The translations under genes were made by a program, and so were the position numbers. The notes below the pieces were generated by a model, which had not been told where the DNA came from, searched no databases, and was given only the letters and a program-made list of their open reading frames with translations. Below are positions 1 to 6,394 of a stretch of 6,409 bases of DNA, in pieces. Position 1 is the first letter of the stretch. Every line of letters starts with the position of its first letter. This DNA is from Bradyrhizobium sp. (GTDB lineage Bacteria > Pseudomonadota > Alphaproteobacteria > Rhizobiales > Xanthobacteraceae): positions 1-6,409 of the forward strand of contig JAQGKJ010000345.1 in the NCBI GenBank assembly GCA_028290165.1, given 5' to 3'.

Positions 1-1531
1 CGTCCAATGCGGCTCGCACCGTCTTGACCGCCTGCAGCATGGTCTCGAGCCGGTTGGCGATTGCCTCAAGCCGTGCCGGTGGTGTGATCGGGTCTGTGGC
101 CGGGCAGGAGGCCTTGAGCATGTCCGCTGCCTTTGCACTGGCCTGCTGGAGCGACGCAAAGCTGGCGCGTTGCGCTTCGCTCATGTGAAGCCTTGCTTCG
201 ATCTCGGCCGTCGGCCACTGCGGCACGTTCGCCTGCGCCGTCTGGCAACTCTCCACCAGCGAGCCGCTACTGGCCCTCTGCTGGTTGCGCTGGTTTTGCA
301 TGACCGCGTTCAACCGGGCTCTCTGTTCGTCACTCAAGAGGTCGTAGAATTTCTGCAGCGCCGGCTGAACGGTCTCGACCGCTGATATCATCGCCTCAAT
401 CCGTGTCTGCATCGCGGCGAGGCGGTCGGGCGCCGTCAACGCGATCTGGGTCGGGCATGCGGCTTTGATTTCCTGCGCGGCCTTCACGGAGGCGTTGGCA
501 AGTTCATCGAGCGCGGCACGCTGGGCGTCGTTCGGCTGGATGGCCTGTTGAATCTCATCGATCGGCATACCAGCAATCTCGCGGCTGTCGTCGCCGCACA
601 GTTGTGCTAGCTGTTGGGACGTCGCTCTCGACCTCGTCGAACTCCCACCCGCGCGTCCAACGGTAGCCTGAGACCCGCCGCCACCGCCCGGTGGCAGGTA
701 GCCTACCAGGTCGTCATAGCCATAGGGTGAGAACAGGCCGGCATAGATGTCGTTATAACCGTAATCCCAGAACAGCGGATCGTAGCCGTAGCCCCACAGC
801 GCGTAATCGTAGATGTCGTAATAGGCGAGCGGCCAGAACAACGGTCCGACCCAGCCAAACCCGCCGTGGGGGTGTCGCCACCACCCGCCGCGGCCGTCAC
901 GTCCACGCCATCCCGCGGTGGCGGCGCTGGCGACGAGCTGGGCGCGGGCGTTTGGATTGCGCAGCGCGGTTCTATTGTGCAATGCGCCAGCGACCGCGCG
1001 CGAGTTCAACGCGCTTCGCACGGCGTTCGAACGCATCGCTGCGTTCCGATTCTGATTGACGCCCGCGTTCCGGCCTTGGCCGAGCGTGGCCGCTCGATTT
1101 GCGTTCGCGGCGCCCCGGTTTGCGTTCAACCCCGCTGCGCGGCTGGCCGCCCGGTTGGCACCGCTGCGAATCGGATACGAGCGTTGCCCGCGAAAACTTG
1201 GCCGTGATGCCAGGTGCGATACCGCGGGCCTGCCACCAATGCGCGCGCCGCCGAAATGTGCGCCGCCAACGTGCATCCCGCCTCCGCCGATGCGAGCGCC
1301 GCCGCCTCCGAAATGCGCCCCTCCACCGCCGATGTGCGCGCCGCCGCCACCGAAATGCGCTCCGCCGCCCCCACCGAAATGCGCCCCGCCGCCGCCTCCG
1401 AAATGCCCGCCGCCGCCGCCGCCGCCGCCGCCATGGCCTCCACCTCCGCCGCCTCTCCCGGGACCCGCGTAAGCAGCGCCCACCAGTACAGTGGTCAGAA
1501 CAGCGACGGCGTAGATTTTGATCTTCGTCAT
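1..1531 (-). CDS. Large secreted Spy/CpxP-like (LTxxQ) repeat protein, 3' end outside window
   Basis: The frame is open from ATG at 1531 to the window edge (510 codons, no stop), so the C-terminus is missing. The start has GAGG a few bases upstream and a signal peptide directly after it (residues 1-22, ending AAYA before GPG). Segments in order: Gly/His repeats (about 23-100, units of G2-9 then A-H-F or similar); Asn/Arg/Ala-rich (about 110-200); Trp/Tyr-rich (about 208-278); short Gly/Ser linker; then two tandem helical units of 117-residue period. Unit 1 has Cys312 and Cys359 and LSDEQ at 399-403, a variant of the LTxxQ motif of the Spy/CpxP family. Unit 2 has Cys429 and Cys476, and its equivalent motif would fall just past the edge. 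Spy and CpxP are periplasmic chaperones or stress sensors; that role is inferred here from two weak helical motifs. The low-complexity N-terminal half is not part of Spy. Confidence is high for the gene, moderate for the family, low for function. Confidence 0.85.
   Translation of the reverse strand, partial: MTKIKIYAVAVLTTVLVGAAYAGPGRGGGGGGHGGGGGGGGGHFGGGGGAHFGGGGGAHFGGGGAHIGGGGAHFGGGGARIGGGGMHVGGAHFGGARIGGRPAVSHLASRPSFRGQRSYPIRSGANRAASRAAGLNANRGAANANRAATLGQGRNAGVNQNRNAAMRSNAVRSALNSRAVAGALHNRTALRNPNARAQLVASAATAGWRGRDGRGGWWRHPHGGFGWVGPLFWPLAYYDIYDYALWGYGYDPLFWDYGYNDIYAGLFSPYGYDDLVGYLPPGGGGGSQATVGRAGGSSTRSRATSQQLAQLCGDDSREIAGMPIDEIQQAIQPNDAQRAALDELANASVKAAQEIKAACPTQIALTAPDRLAAMQTRIEAMISAVETVQPALQKFYDLLSDEQRARLNAVMQNQRNQQRASSGSLVESCQTAQANVPQWPTAEIEARLHMSEAQRASFASLQQASAKAADMLKASCPATDPITPPARLEAIANRLETMLQAVKTVRAALD
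1260..1465 (-). repeat. Gly/His-encoding imperfect tandem repeats with a (GCC)8 tract
   Basis: Within the LTxxQ gene this stretch encodes about ten imperfect units of Gly run, Ala, His/Arg, Phe/Ile/Val (for example GGGGAHF). Most units are 15-24 bases. At 1409-1432 the plus strand reads GCC eight times in a row, part of a nine-glycine run. Units are multiples of three, so gain or loss of units would keep the frame. The regularly spaced His residues could bind metal, but nothing else in the sequence supports that. Confidence 0.8.
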
Positions 1532-1590
1532 GGCACCCTCGAGCGCCCCCTGCGAGCTACTTATAAATGTGGCTTATTCGAACACTCGAT

Positions 1591-1615
1591 AACCCGCGGA
1601 CAATGGCAAAGTTCC
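1591..1615 (-). promoter_or_regulatory. Candidate EcfG-type (general stress response) promoter of the LTxxQ gene
   Basis: Read on the minus strand, GGAAC (1615-1611) is followed by a 16-base spacer and GGTT (1594-1591). The consensus for alphaproteobacterial EcfG sigma factors is GGAAC, 16-17 bases, CGTT, so the -35 element is perfect, the spacing is right and the -10 element differs at one position. Transcription would begin near 1583 and leave a leader of about 50 bases before the start codon at 1531. This placement is what one expects for a stress-induced envelope protein. One short match can arise by chance. Confidence 0.45.
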
Positions 1616-1703
1616 CCACCAGCCTGGGCCGAAGGCTTTCAACCAGGCCTTGGCAACGCGGTACGCAGCAGGGCAGTCGGGTTCCCAAACCTGCGGCTTC
1701 GAA

Positions 1704-1741
1704 TCTTCTCAGAATCGTAATGTCTTCTCAGAATCGTAATG
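1704..1741. repeat. Perfect 19-bp tandem duplication (two copies)
   Basis: TCTTCTCAGAATCGTAATG occurs twice back to back at 1704-1722 and 1723-1741 with no mismatch, and the identity stops at both outer edges. It lies in the divergent intergenic region (1532-1797), upstream of the small plus-strand gene. The first copy supplies an ATG (1720) in frame with that gene but without a Shine-Dalgarno sequence. The rest of the intergenic region shows only the candidate promoter at 1591-1615 and a weak AT-rich stretch (TAGATAAT, 1763-1770) with no good -35 partner. Confidence 0.9.
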
Positions 1742-1786
1742 ACACGGTCTTGAAATCGGTTTTAGATAATTCGGGGCTGGGAGGTT

Positions 1787-1791
1787 GGAGG
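1787..1791 (+). promoter_or_regulatory. Shine-Dalgarno site deciding the start at 1798
   Basis: GGAGG at 1787-1791 lies six bases before ATG at 1798. The in-frame ATG at 1720 has no purine-rich site before it, so the shorter product is preferred. Confidence 0.65.
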
Positions 1792-1797
1792 CAAGAA

Positions 1798-2028
1798 ATG
1801 AAGGACCTCGTTCGCTACCGGGCGATGGAGTCCCTTTGCCGTCAGAGCGCGGTATTTCATCCCCTTGAAAGCTGGCGGCTGCTCGCAGAGGCAGAGATGT
1901 GGCACCATAAAGCGCTGGAAGAAATTTCGCCGCGCGCTGCGGCGTGCAACGCTATCACCCCGACGGTTGCATTCGTTCGAACAGAATCTCTTAGCAACGC
2001 GCGCGACGGAAGCCGATTGGCGGGCTGA
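1798..2028 (+). CDS. Small conserved-type hypothetical protein (76 aa)
   Basis: The product starts MKDLVRYRAMESLCRQ and is probably cytosolic, with no signal peptide or membrane segment. A recognisable core (residues about 5-52) has YRAMESLCRQ, a Trp-centred ESWRLLAEAE helix, a second Trp in MWHHKALEEIS, and a Cys-Asn pair (CN, 50-51). From memory this pattern matches a family of small, uncharacterised Bradyrhizobium proteins with helices of the form SLCRQ...SWxxLAEAExWxxLA. No function is known to me. The remainder after residue 52 is not recognisable and may be lineage-specific. The start at 1798 is supported by GGAGG six bases upstream; an alternative in-frame ATG at 1720 would add 26 residues. 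It is transcribed away from the LTxxQ gene and lies 98 bases before the next plus-strand gene, from which it may be transcribed separately. Confidence 0.6.
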   Translation: MKDLVRYRAMESLCRQSAVFHPLESWRLLAEAEMWHHKALEEISPRAAACNAITPTVAFVRTESLSNARDGSRLAG

Positions 2029-2126
2029 GCCTGCGTCAAGGCGTTCCGACCGATTGCGCGCTGATCAAGAACGGAACCTGGCTTTCCCCGGTGAATTGTC
2101 GTCGTCAACCGAAAGGGAAGGCGGCC

Positions 2127-2423
2127 ATGAAATTCACCGCAACCTCACTTGCAGCTGTGCTCGCGCTCTCCGGCGCCTTCGCATACGCACAAAGCGGCGC
2201 GCCAAGCGGCCGCGGTTCCACAACCGGTGATCCCGCGGCGAGTTCTGCCACGCCGGGCACATCGCCGACCACCGGCAGTTCGATGAAGCCGAGCCGGAGC
2301 GGAAGCGGCACCTCCACCTCGGGCGGCAGCGATGCCAATGGCGACCAGGGCAGGGACAGGATGCCCGACAGCACTCAAGGCGTAAGGCCGCTCAACCAGC
2401 AGAACAAACCCGACAAGATGTAG
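2127..2423 (+). CDS. Small secreted Ser/Gly/Thr/Pro-rich hypothetical protein (98 aa)
   Basis: ATG at 2127 is preceded by AAGG five bases upstream, and the product begins with a clear Sec signal peptide: Lys2, a hydrophobic core LAAVLALSGAFA and a probable AYA cleavage site around residues 20-22. An in-frame ATG at 2091 would put twelve charged residues before the signal and is disfavoured. The mature part (about 76 residues) is dominated by Ser, Gly, Thr, Pro and Asp with no Cys, and should be disordered in the periplasm or outside the cell. It contains two short basic patches (KPSRSGSG and NKPDKM). I recognise the general type among rhizobial small exported proteins but know no function. 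It converges on the paoC end, with 126 bases between the two stop codons and no clear terminator there. Confidence 0.7.
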   Translation: MKFTATSLAAVLALSGAFAYAQSGAPSGRGSTTGDPAASSATPGTSPTTGSSMKPSRSGSGTSTSGGSDANGDQGRDRMPDSTQGVRPLNQQNKPDKM

Positions 2424-2436
2424 GCGAGCGCAGAAC

Positions 2437-2535
2437 CTATTCCACCTCGGCTCGCGCGGCCTGCCAAAGTCGGCGATGACGCGGTTGAATCGTCGCGATC
2501 ATCAGGTCGCGGATGCTCGGGTTGGCCGACGTCAT
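2437..2535 (-). pseudogene. Short reading frame, possible remnant of a secreted-protein gene
   Basis: Downstream of paoC on the same strand, ATG at 2535 opens a 32-codon frame ending in TAG. Its product contains SIRDLMIATIQPRHRRLW, which is not low-complexity. From memory it resembles the segment after the signal peptide of a longer uncharacterised alphaproteobacterial protein in which RDLM...QPRHxxLW is followed by a NWxxAxYEL stretch. Here that continuation is missing in all frames I read, and no signal peptide precedes it because paoC ends 15 bases upstream. No strong Shine-Dalgarno sequence precedes the ATG. It is best read as a degraded fragment, but it could be a chance frame. Confidence 0.3.
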
Positions 2536-2549
2536 GGTCCGCTACACGA

Positions 2550-4754
2550 TCATGCCTGCATCGGCAATTTGGCAAGCAGCTTGTCGAGCGTGATCGGGTA
2601 GTCCCGGATCCGCGCGCCGCACGCGTTATAGACGGCGTTGGCAATCGACGCGCCGGCGCCGCAGATGCCGAGTTCGCCGATGCCCTTGCTCTTGAGCGGA
2701 TTGGACCTCTCGTCGAGCTCGGCCAGAAAGATCGCGTCGATGGCCGGAATATCGGCATGCACCGGCACGTGGTATTCGGCGAGGTCGTGATTGACGTAAT
2801 AGCCAAAACGCGGATCGAGCGTCATGTCTTCGTGCAGCGCAGATCCCACGCCGAACACCATTCCGCCGATCGCCTGGGACCGGGCCGTCTTCGCGTTGAG
2901 GATACGGCCGGCTGTGAACACGCCCAGCATGCGCCGCAGACGCACTTCGCCGGTATCGGCGTCAACGCCGACTTCGGCGAAATGTGCACCGTAGGACTGC
3001 TGCGAGAACTCCCTGTTGTTGCTGCCGGGTTGGATTTCACCATCAGCCTCAACGCCGGCGCCGACAAGGTCGGTCAACCGTACCGATTGTTCTCCAGATG
3101 CAATGCTGCCGTTGGCAAAGCGCGCGGTTTCCGGATCCATGCCGGCCATGCGCGCCAGCTTTTCTCGCAAGCTGTTGCAGGCCTCAAACAGCGCCGAGCC
3201 TGAACTGCCGGCGCCCCACGACCCGCCCGAACCGGCTGCTTCAGGAAAGCTGGTGTCGCCGAGCTCGACCTTGACGCGTTCCACAGGCAGGCCGAGCATC
3301 TCGGCGGCGATCTGCGCCAGGATGGTATACGTGCCGGTGCCGATGTCGGTCATCGCCATTTTGACAGTCGCGGCGCCGTCGGGACCCAATCGGACATTGG
3401 CCCTGGAGAGCCGAAGTGGATTGCCCCGCGTCGCTGCCGCCATGCCCATTCCTACGAGCCAACGTCCGTCACGGACCTGGGCCGGCTTCGGATTGCGTTT
3501 GTCCCATCCAAATCGGCGCGCGCCTTCCTGCAGGCAGGCGATTAAATGGCGGCTGGAATAGGGAATATGCTTTTCGGGATCCTCACTCGGCTCGTTTCGC
3601 ACGCGCAGTTCGATCGGGTCGAGATTGAGCTTTTCGGCCAATTCATCCATCGCGCATTCGAGCGCCATCAGCCCGACGGATTCGCCAGGGGCGCGCATCG
3701 AAGACGCGACCGGAATGTCCAGTGGTGCCAGGCGATGCCGCGTCAGGCGATTAGGTCCGGCGTAGAGCGTGCGCGTTTGGAGCGCGGCGCCCTCATAAGT
3801 TTGCTCGCTCGGTAAATTGCCTGAGAACACGTCATGGCCGATCGCGAGGATTCGGCCGTCCCGGTCGGTACCCAGGCGCAGGCGCTGGATGGTGTCGGAA
3901 CGGTGCGTCGTGACATGAAAGATCTGCTGCCGGGTCAGCGCGGTTTTCACTGGCCGCTTGAGCTGTCGCGATGCGATCGCCGCCAGAATGGCATCGGCAT
4001 TGACCCAGAGCTTGCCGCCGAATCCGCCGCCGATGAACGGACTGACCAGCCGCACATTCTCGACCGGAATTTTCAGGGTTGTGGCGACCGCCTGCTGGCC
4101 CTGGTTCAGCATCTGGTTTGCGGTGTACAGGATCAACTTGTCGCCGTCCCACATCGCAAGCGTGGCGTGGGGCTCCATCATGGCGTGACTTTGCAATGGG
4201 GTGGTATAGGTCACGTCAAGTTGCACCGGGGCGCCGGCGAAGGCTCGCGTGAAATCTCCGACCGCGCTATCGGCAGCCGGAGCATCGCCTGGCTTCGGAA
4301 CGCGCGCCTGATCGAGGTTTGTACGGAGCGCGTATTTTCCGCTCGACCGATCATATTTTACGTCAACCAGGTAAGCAGCCGCCCTGGCCTGCTCAAAACT
4401 TTCCGCGACCACGAAAGCCACCGGTTCGCCATAGCGCGAGACTTCGGGTCCTGTAAGCACCGGGCGGGCCTCGCGGTGATTGCCGGTGCCTTGAGCGGGC
4501 GAGTTATGATAGGTGAGTACCAGGGCGACGCCCGGCGCCTTCTCTGCCGCGCGCGTATCGATCGATCGGATCTTTCCTTTCCCGATCGAGGCCTCGACCA
4601 CAAAGCCGTACAGCGTATTGTTGCCCTGCTGCATCTCGTAGGCGTAGCGCGCGCCGCCGGTAACCTTCAGCCGGCCGTCAACGCGGTCGAGCGGTCTGCC
4701 GACAATGCCCTGGGCGTCAAGCGCATTCGAGCCGACAGGTGAATTCATTTCCAT
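2550..4754 (-). CDS. paoC: Aldehyde oxidoreductase molybdenum-binding catalytic subunit (PaoC-like)
   Basis: At 734 residues this is the large subunit of a xanthine dehydrogenase-family enzyme, close in length to E. coli PaoC (about 732). It would hold the molybdopterin cytosine dinucleotide cofactor and hydroxylate aldehydes to acids in the periplasm. Seen in order: the N-terminal domain with GRPLDRVDGRLKVTGGARY (19-37), QSHAMMEPH (188-196), the cofactor-binding FIGGGFGGK (240-248), MRAPGE (353-358), GTGTYTILAQIAAEMLG (472-488), the Gly/Ser-rich loop GSGGSWGAGSSGS (508-520), and KGIGE with the catalytic Glu at 694. No catalytic residue appears missing. It has no signal peptide, so export would be with the Tat-signal subunit PaoA. 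It is last in the operon, 12 bases after paoB, with GGAG seven bases before ATG at 4754; an in-frame ATG two codons later is a possible alternative. The substrate cannot be told from the sequence; IorB-type or other aldehyde oxidases are the alternatives. Confidence 0.93.
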   Translation of the reverse strand: MEMNSPVGSNALDAQGIVGRPLDRVDGRLKVTGGARYAYEMQQGNNTLYGFVVEASIGKGKIRSIDTRAAEKAPGVALVLTYHNSPAQGTGNHREARPVLTGPEVSRYGEPVAFVVAESFEQARAAAYLVDVKYDRSSGKYALRTNLDQARVPKPGDAPAADSAVGDFTRAFAGAPVQLDVTYTTPLQSHAMMEPHATLAMWDGDKLILYTANQMLNQGQQAVATTLKIPVENVRLVSPFIGGGFGGKLWVNADAILAAIASRQLKRPVKTALTRQQIFHVTTHRSDTIQRLRLGTDRDGRILAIGHDVFSGNLPSEQTYEGAALQTRTLYAGPNRLTRHRLAPLDIPVASSMRAPGESVGLMALECAMDELAEKLNLDPIELRVRNEPSEDPEKHIPYSSRHLIACLQEGARRFGWDKRNPKPAQVRDGRWLVGMGMAAATRGNPLRLSRANVRLGPDGAATVKMAMTDIGTGTYTILAQIAAEMLGLPVERVKVELGDTSFPEAAGSGGSWGAGSSGSALFEACNSLREKLARMAGMDPETARFANGSIASGEQSVRLTDLVGAGVEADGEIQPGSNNREFSQQSYGAHFAEVGVDADTGEVRLRRMLGVFTAGRILNAKTARSQAIGGMVFGVGSALHEDMTLDPRFGYYVNHDLAEYHVPVHADIPAIDAIFLAELDERSNPLKSKGIGELGICGAGASIANAVYNACGARIRDYPITLDKLLAKLPMQA

Positions 4755-4766
4755 GCGTGCGCTCCG

Positions 4767-5747
4767 TCAGGTCCGAGTGGCATCCGCCAGCACCGCGTGC
4801 AACGTGCGCCGTGTCAGCGGAATCTTGAAATCGTTGCCGCCGTAGCCGCGGGCGCCATCAAGTACAGCGTTGGCAGCTGCGTTGAAGGTGGCTGTGTTCG
4901 CAGGAGCGTTGGCCAGTTTTTGCTCCGCCTGCGCGACGCGCCAGGGCTTGGGGGCGAGACCGCCGAACGCAAGCCGCGCCGAACGGATTCGTCCACGCTC
5001 GGAATCGACGATCGCGGCGACTGATACCAGCGCGAAGGCGTATGAGGCGCGGTCACGGACCTTGCGGTAGATATGCACACCCGGTGGCGGCGGCGGCAAC
5101 GTTACCGCCGTGATGATTTCACCTGATTTGAGCGAGGTCTCGATCTCGGGCGTCTTGCCGGGGAGACGATGAAATTCAGCAATCGGAATCACGCGGGTCT
5201 CGCCCTCGCGATTGACCGTCTCGACCTTGGCGTCAAGTGCCCGCATCGCCACTGCCATATCGGAGGGATGAGTGGCGATGCATTGGTCGCTCGCGCCGAG
5301 GATGGCATGAATGCGGTTGAAGCCGGCGAGCGCCGCACAGCCCGAGCCGGGGCTGCGCTTGTTGCAAGGCTTTGTGACGTCATAGAAATAATAGCAGCGC
5401 GTTCGCTGCAGCAGGTTGCCGCCGGTGGTAGCCTTGTTGCGCAACTGGGCGCTCGCGCCCGCCAGCAAGGCGCGGCTAAGCACGCCGTAGCGCTGGCGCA
5501 CGCGGGAATCAGCCGCGAGATCGCTGTTGCGAACCAGTGCACCGACGCGCAGGCCTCCGTCCGGGGTCTCTTCGATGTTGTCCAGCGGCAACCGGTTGAT
5601 ATCGACCAGCGCCGATGGCGTCTCGACCTGCAGCTTCATCAGGTCGAGCAGGTTGGTGCCGCCGGCAATGATTTTGGCGCCAGGTTTCACGGCAGCGGCG
5701 GCAGCCTGCGCGGTCGAATCTGCGCGCTGGTAGGTGAAGGCCTTCAT
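4767..5747 (-). CDS. paoB: Aldehyde oxidoreductase FAD-binding subunit with [4Fe-4S] site (PaoB-like)
   Basis: This 326-residue protein is the FAD subunit (CO dehydrogenase/xanthine dehydrogenase medium-subunit fold), which passes electrons from the PaoA clusters to an external acceptor. The FAD-binding motifs are [13 protein letters not shown] (26-38) and [13 protein letters not shown] (106-118). Between the FAD motifs and the following THPSDMAVA (159-167) lie four cysteines, 118, 128, 137 and 156. They match in pattern the extra [4Fe-4S] cluster that marks E. coli PaoB and 4-hydroxybenzoyl-CoA reductase-like enzymes and is absent from ordinary xanthine dehydrogenases. This, with the subunit order, is the main reason for the PaoABC assignment. 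The C-terminal domain has [18 protein letters not shown] (228-245). The start codon overlaps the paoA stop as ATGA, with GGGGAG upstream at about 5753-5758, so the two genes are probably translationally coupled. Confidence 0.92.
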   Translation of the reverse strand: MKAFTYQRADSTAQAAAAAVKPGAKIIAGGTNLLDLMKLQVETPSALVDINRLPLDNIEETPDGGLRVGALVRNSDLAADSRVRQRYGVLSRALLAGASAQLRNKATTGGNLLQRTRCYYFYDVTKPCNKRSPGSGCAALAGFNRIHAILGASDQCIATHPSDMAVAMRALDAKVETVNREGETRVIPIAEFHRLPGKTPEIETSLKSGEIITAVTLPPPPPGVHIYRKVRDRASYAFALVSVAAIVDSERGRIRSARLAFGGLAPKPWRVAQAEQKLANAPANTATFNAAANAVLDGARGYGGNDFKIPLTRRTLHAVLADATRT

Positions 5748-6394
5748 GTCGGGCTCCCCGCGGCTTGCTTGATGGCTGCTACGATGTTCGGGTAGGCCGC
5801 GCAGCGGCAGATGTTGCCGCTCATCCGCTCGCGGATTTCGACGTCGGTGAGTTCAGCCATCGGCTGCGTCAGATCTTCCGTCACATAGCTCGGCATGCCG
5901 GTCCGGCTCTCGGCGAGCATTCCGACGGCGGAACAGATCTGGCCGGACGTGCAATAGCCGCACTGAAAACCATCATGCTCGACGAAGGCCGATTGCAACG
6001 GATGTAGATGGTCGCCCTCGGCAAGCCCCTCGATGGTCGTGACGGATTGTCCATCGTGCATCACCGCCAGCGTCAGGCAGGAATTGATCCGGCGTCCTTC
6101 GACCAGCACCGTGCAGGCACCGCATTGACCGTGATCGCAGCCCTTCTTCGAGCCCGTCAGCGCCAGATGCTCGCGCAACGCATCGAGCAGCGTGGTGCGT
6201 GGATCGAGCGTCAGCGAATGAGTGTGTCCATTGATCTGAAGTTCTACCGTTACGGGCGGGGGCGGCGGCCCGGCATCAACCGAATCGGCAGCGAGAGCCG
6301 CGCGCGGAAGCGTAGTCAGCAATAGCGCGGTGGTTCCGGTCTCGATTACCGTTCGCCGGGTAATCTCGAATGTGAGAGTTTTATTCTCGTCCAT
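5744..6394 (-). CDS. paoA: Aldehyde oxidoreductase 2x[2Fe-2S] subunit with Tat-type signal (PaoA-like)
   Basis: This 216-residue protein carries the two [2Fe-2S] clusters that link the molybdenum site to FAD. The plant-ferredoxin-like cluster uses Cys86, Cys91, Cys94 and Cys106 ([10 protein letters not shown], then NSC). The helical-domain cluster uses Cys145, Cys148, Cys196 and Cys198 (CGYC and CRC). The N-terminus (1-36) has twin arginines at 13-14 in TRRTVIE, a short hydrophobic stretch and an ALA cleavage site, which fits Tat export. PaoA carries the only leader of the three, so the folded trimer would be exported together, as for E. coli PaoABC. The motif lacks the usual Phe-Leu-Lys after RR, so it is somewhat degenerate. 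A linker with five consecutive prolines (43-47 region) follows the signal. The start is supported by GGAG five bases upstream. It is first in the operon; the promoter lies outside the window. Confidence 0.93.
   Translation of the reverse strand: MDENKTLTFEITRRTVIETGTTALLLTTLPRAALAADSVDAGPPPPPVTVELQINGHTHSLTLDPRTTLLDALREHLALTGSKKGCDHGQCGACTVLVEGRRINSCLTLAVMHDGQSVTTIEGLAEGDHLHPLQSAFVEHDGFQCGYCTSGQICSAVGMLAESRTGMPSYVTEDLTQPMAELTDVEIRERMSGNICRCAAYPNIVAAIKQAAGSPT

Larger units (their letters stand above)
2550..6394 (-). other. paoABC operon (periplasmic aldehyde oxidoreductase)
   Basis: Three same-strand genes follow one another with a 4-base overlap (paoA/paoB) and a 12-base gap (paoB/paoC), in the order Fe-S, FAD, Mo that is usual for PaoABC. 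This supports one transcript read from a promoter to the right of the window. No accessory gene (PaoD/XdhC-like, MobA-like) follows paoC; one may lie elsewhere. Confidence 0.85.

Noticed and set aside
1126..1443. Minus-strand Ala/Ile/Ser-rich frame and another at 703-906
   Set aside because: Both are out of frame with the long open frame starting at 1531, which has a signal peptide, a Shine-Dalgarno site and recognisable domains.
1551..1570. TTATAA on the minus strand as a housekeeping -10 element for the LTxxQ gene
   Set aside because: No acceptable -35 hexamer lies at 16-18 bases; the EcfG-like site just upstream is the better candidate.
1056..1720. Plus-strand open frames encoding Pro/Cys-rich (CAPPPPK) or Ala/Met/Glu-rich proteins
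   Set aside because: They are antisense shadows of the Gly/His repeats of the minus-strand LTxxQ gene; they lack a good ribosome site and their composition follows the GCC repeat pattern.
2073..2103. GGAAC upstream of the gene at 2127 as a second EcfG promoter
   Set aside because: At the required 16-17 base spacing the sequence reads AATT or ATTG, not CGTT; the nearest CGTC is 22 bases away.
2424..2455. Inverted repeat GCGAGC/GCTCGC after the stop at 2423 as a terminator
   Set aside because: The stem is only six pairs with a 20-base loop and no T-tract follows, so it is not a convincing intrinsic terminator.
3834..4742. Long plus-strand frame (302 codons) opposite paoC
   Set aside because: It is antisense to a well-supported catalytic subunit, has no recognisable domain, and long antisense frames are common in GC-rich genes.
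5169..5795. Plus-strand frame (208 codons) opposite paoB
   Set aside because: It is an antisense shadow of paoB with no recognisable motif.
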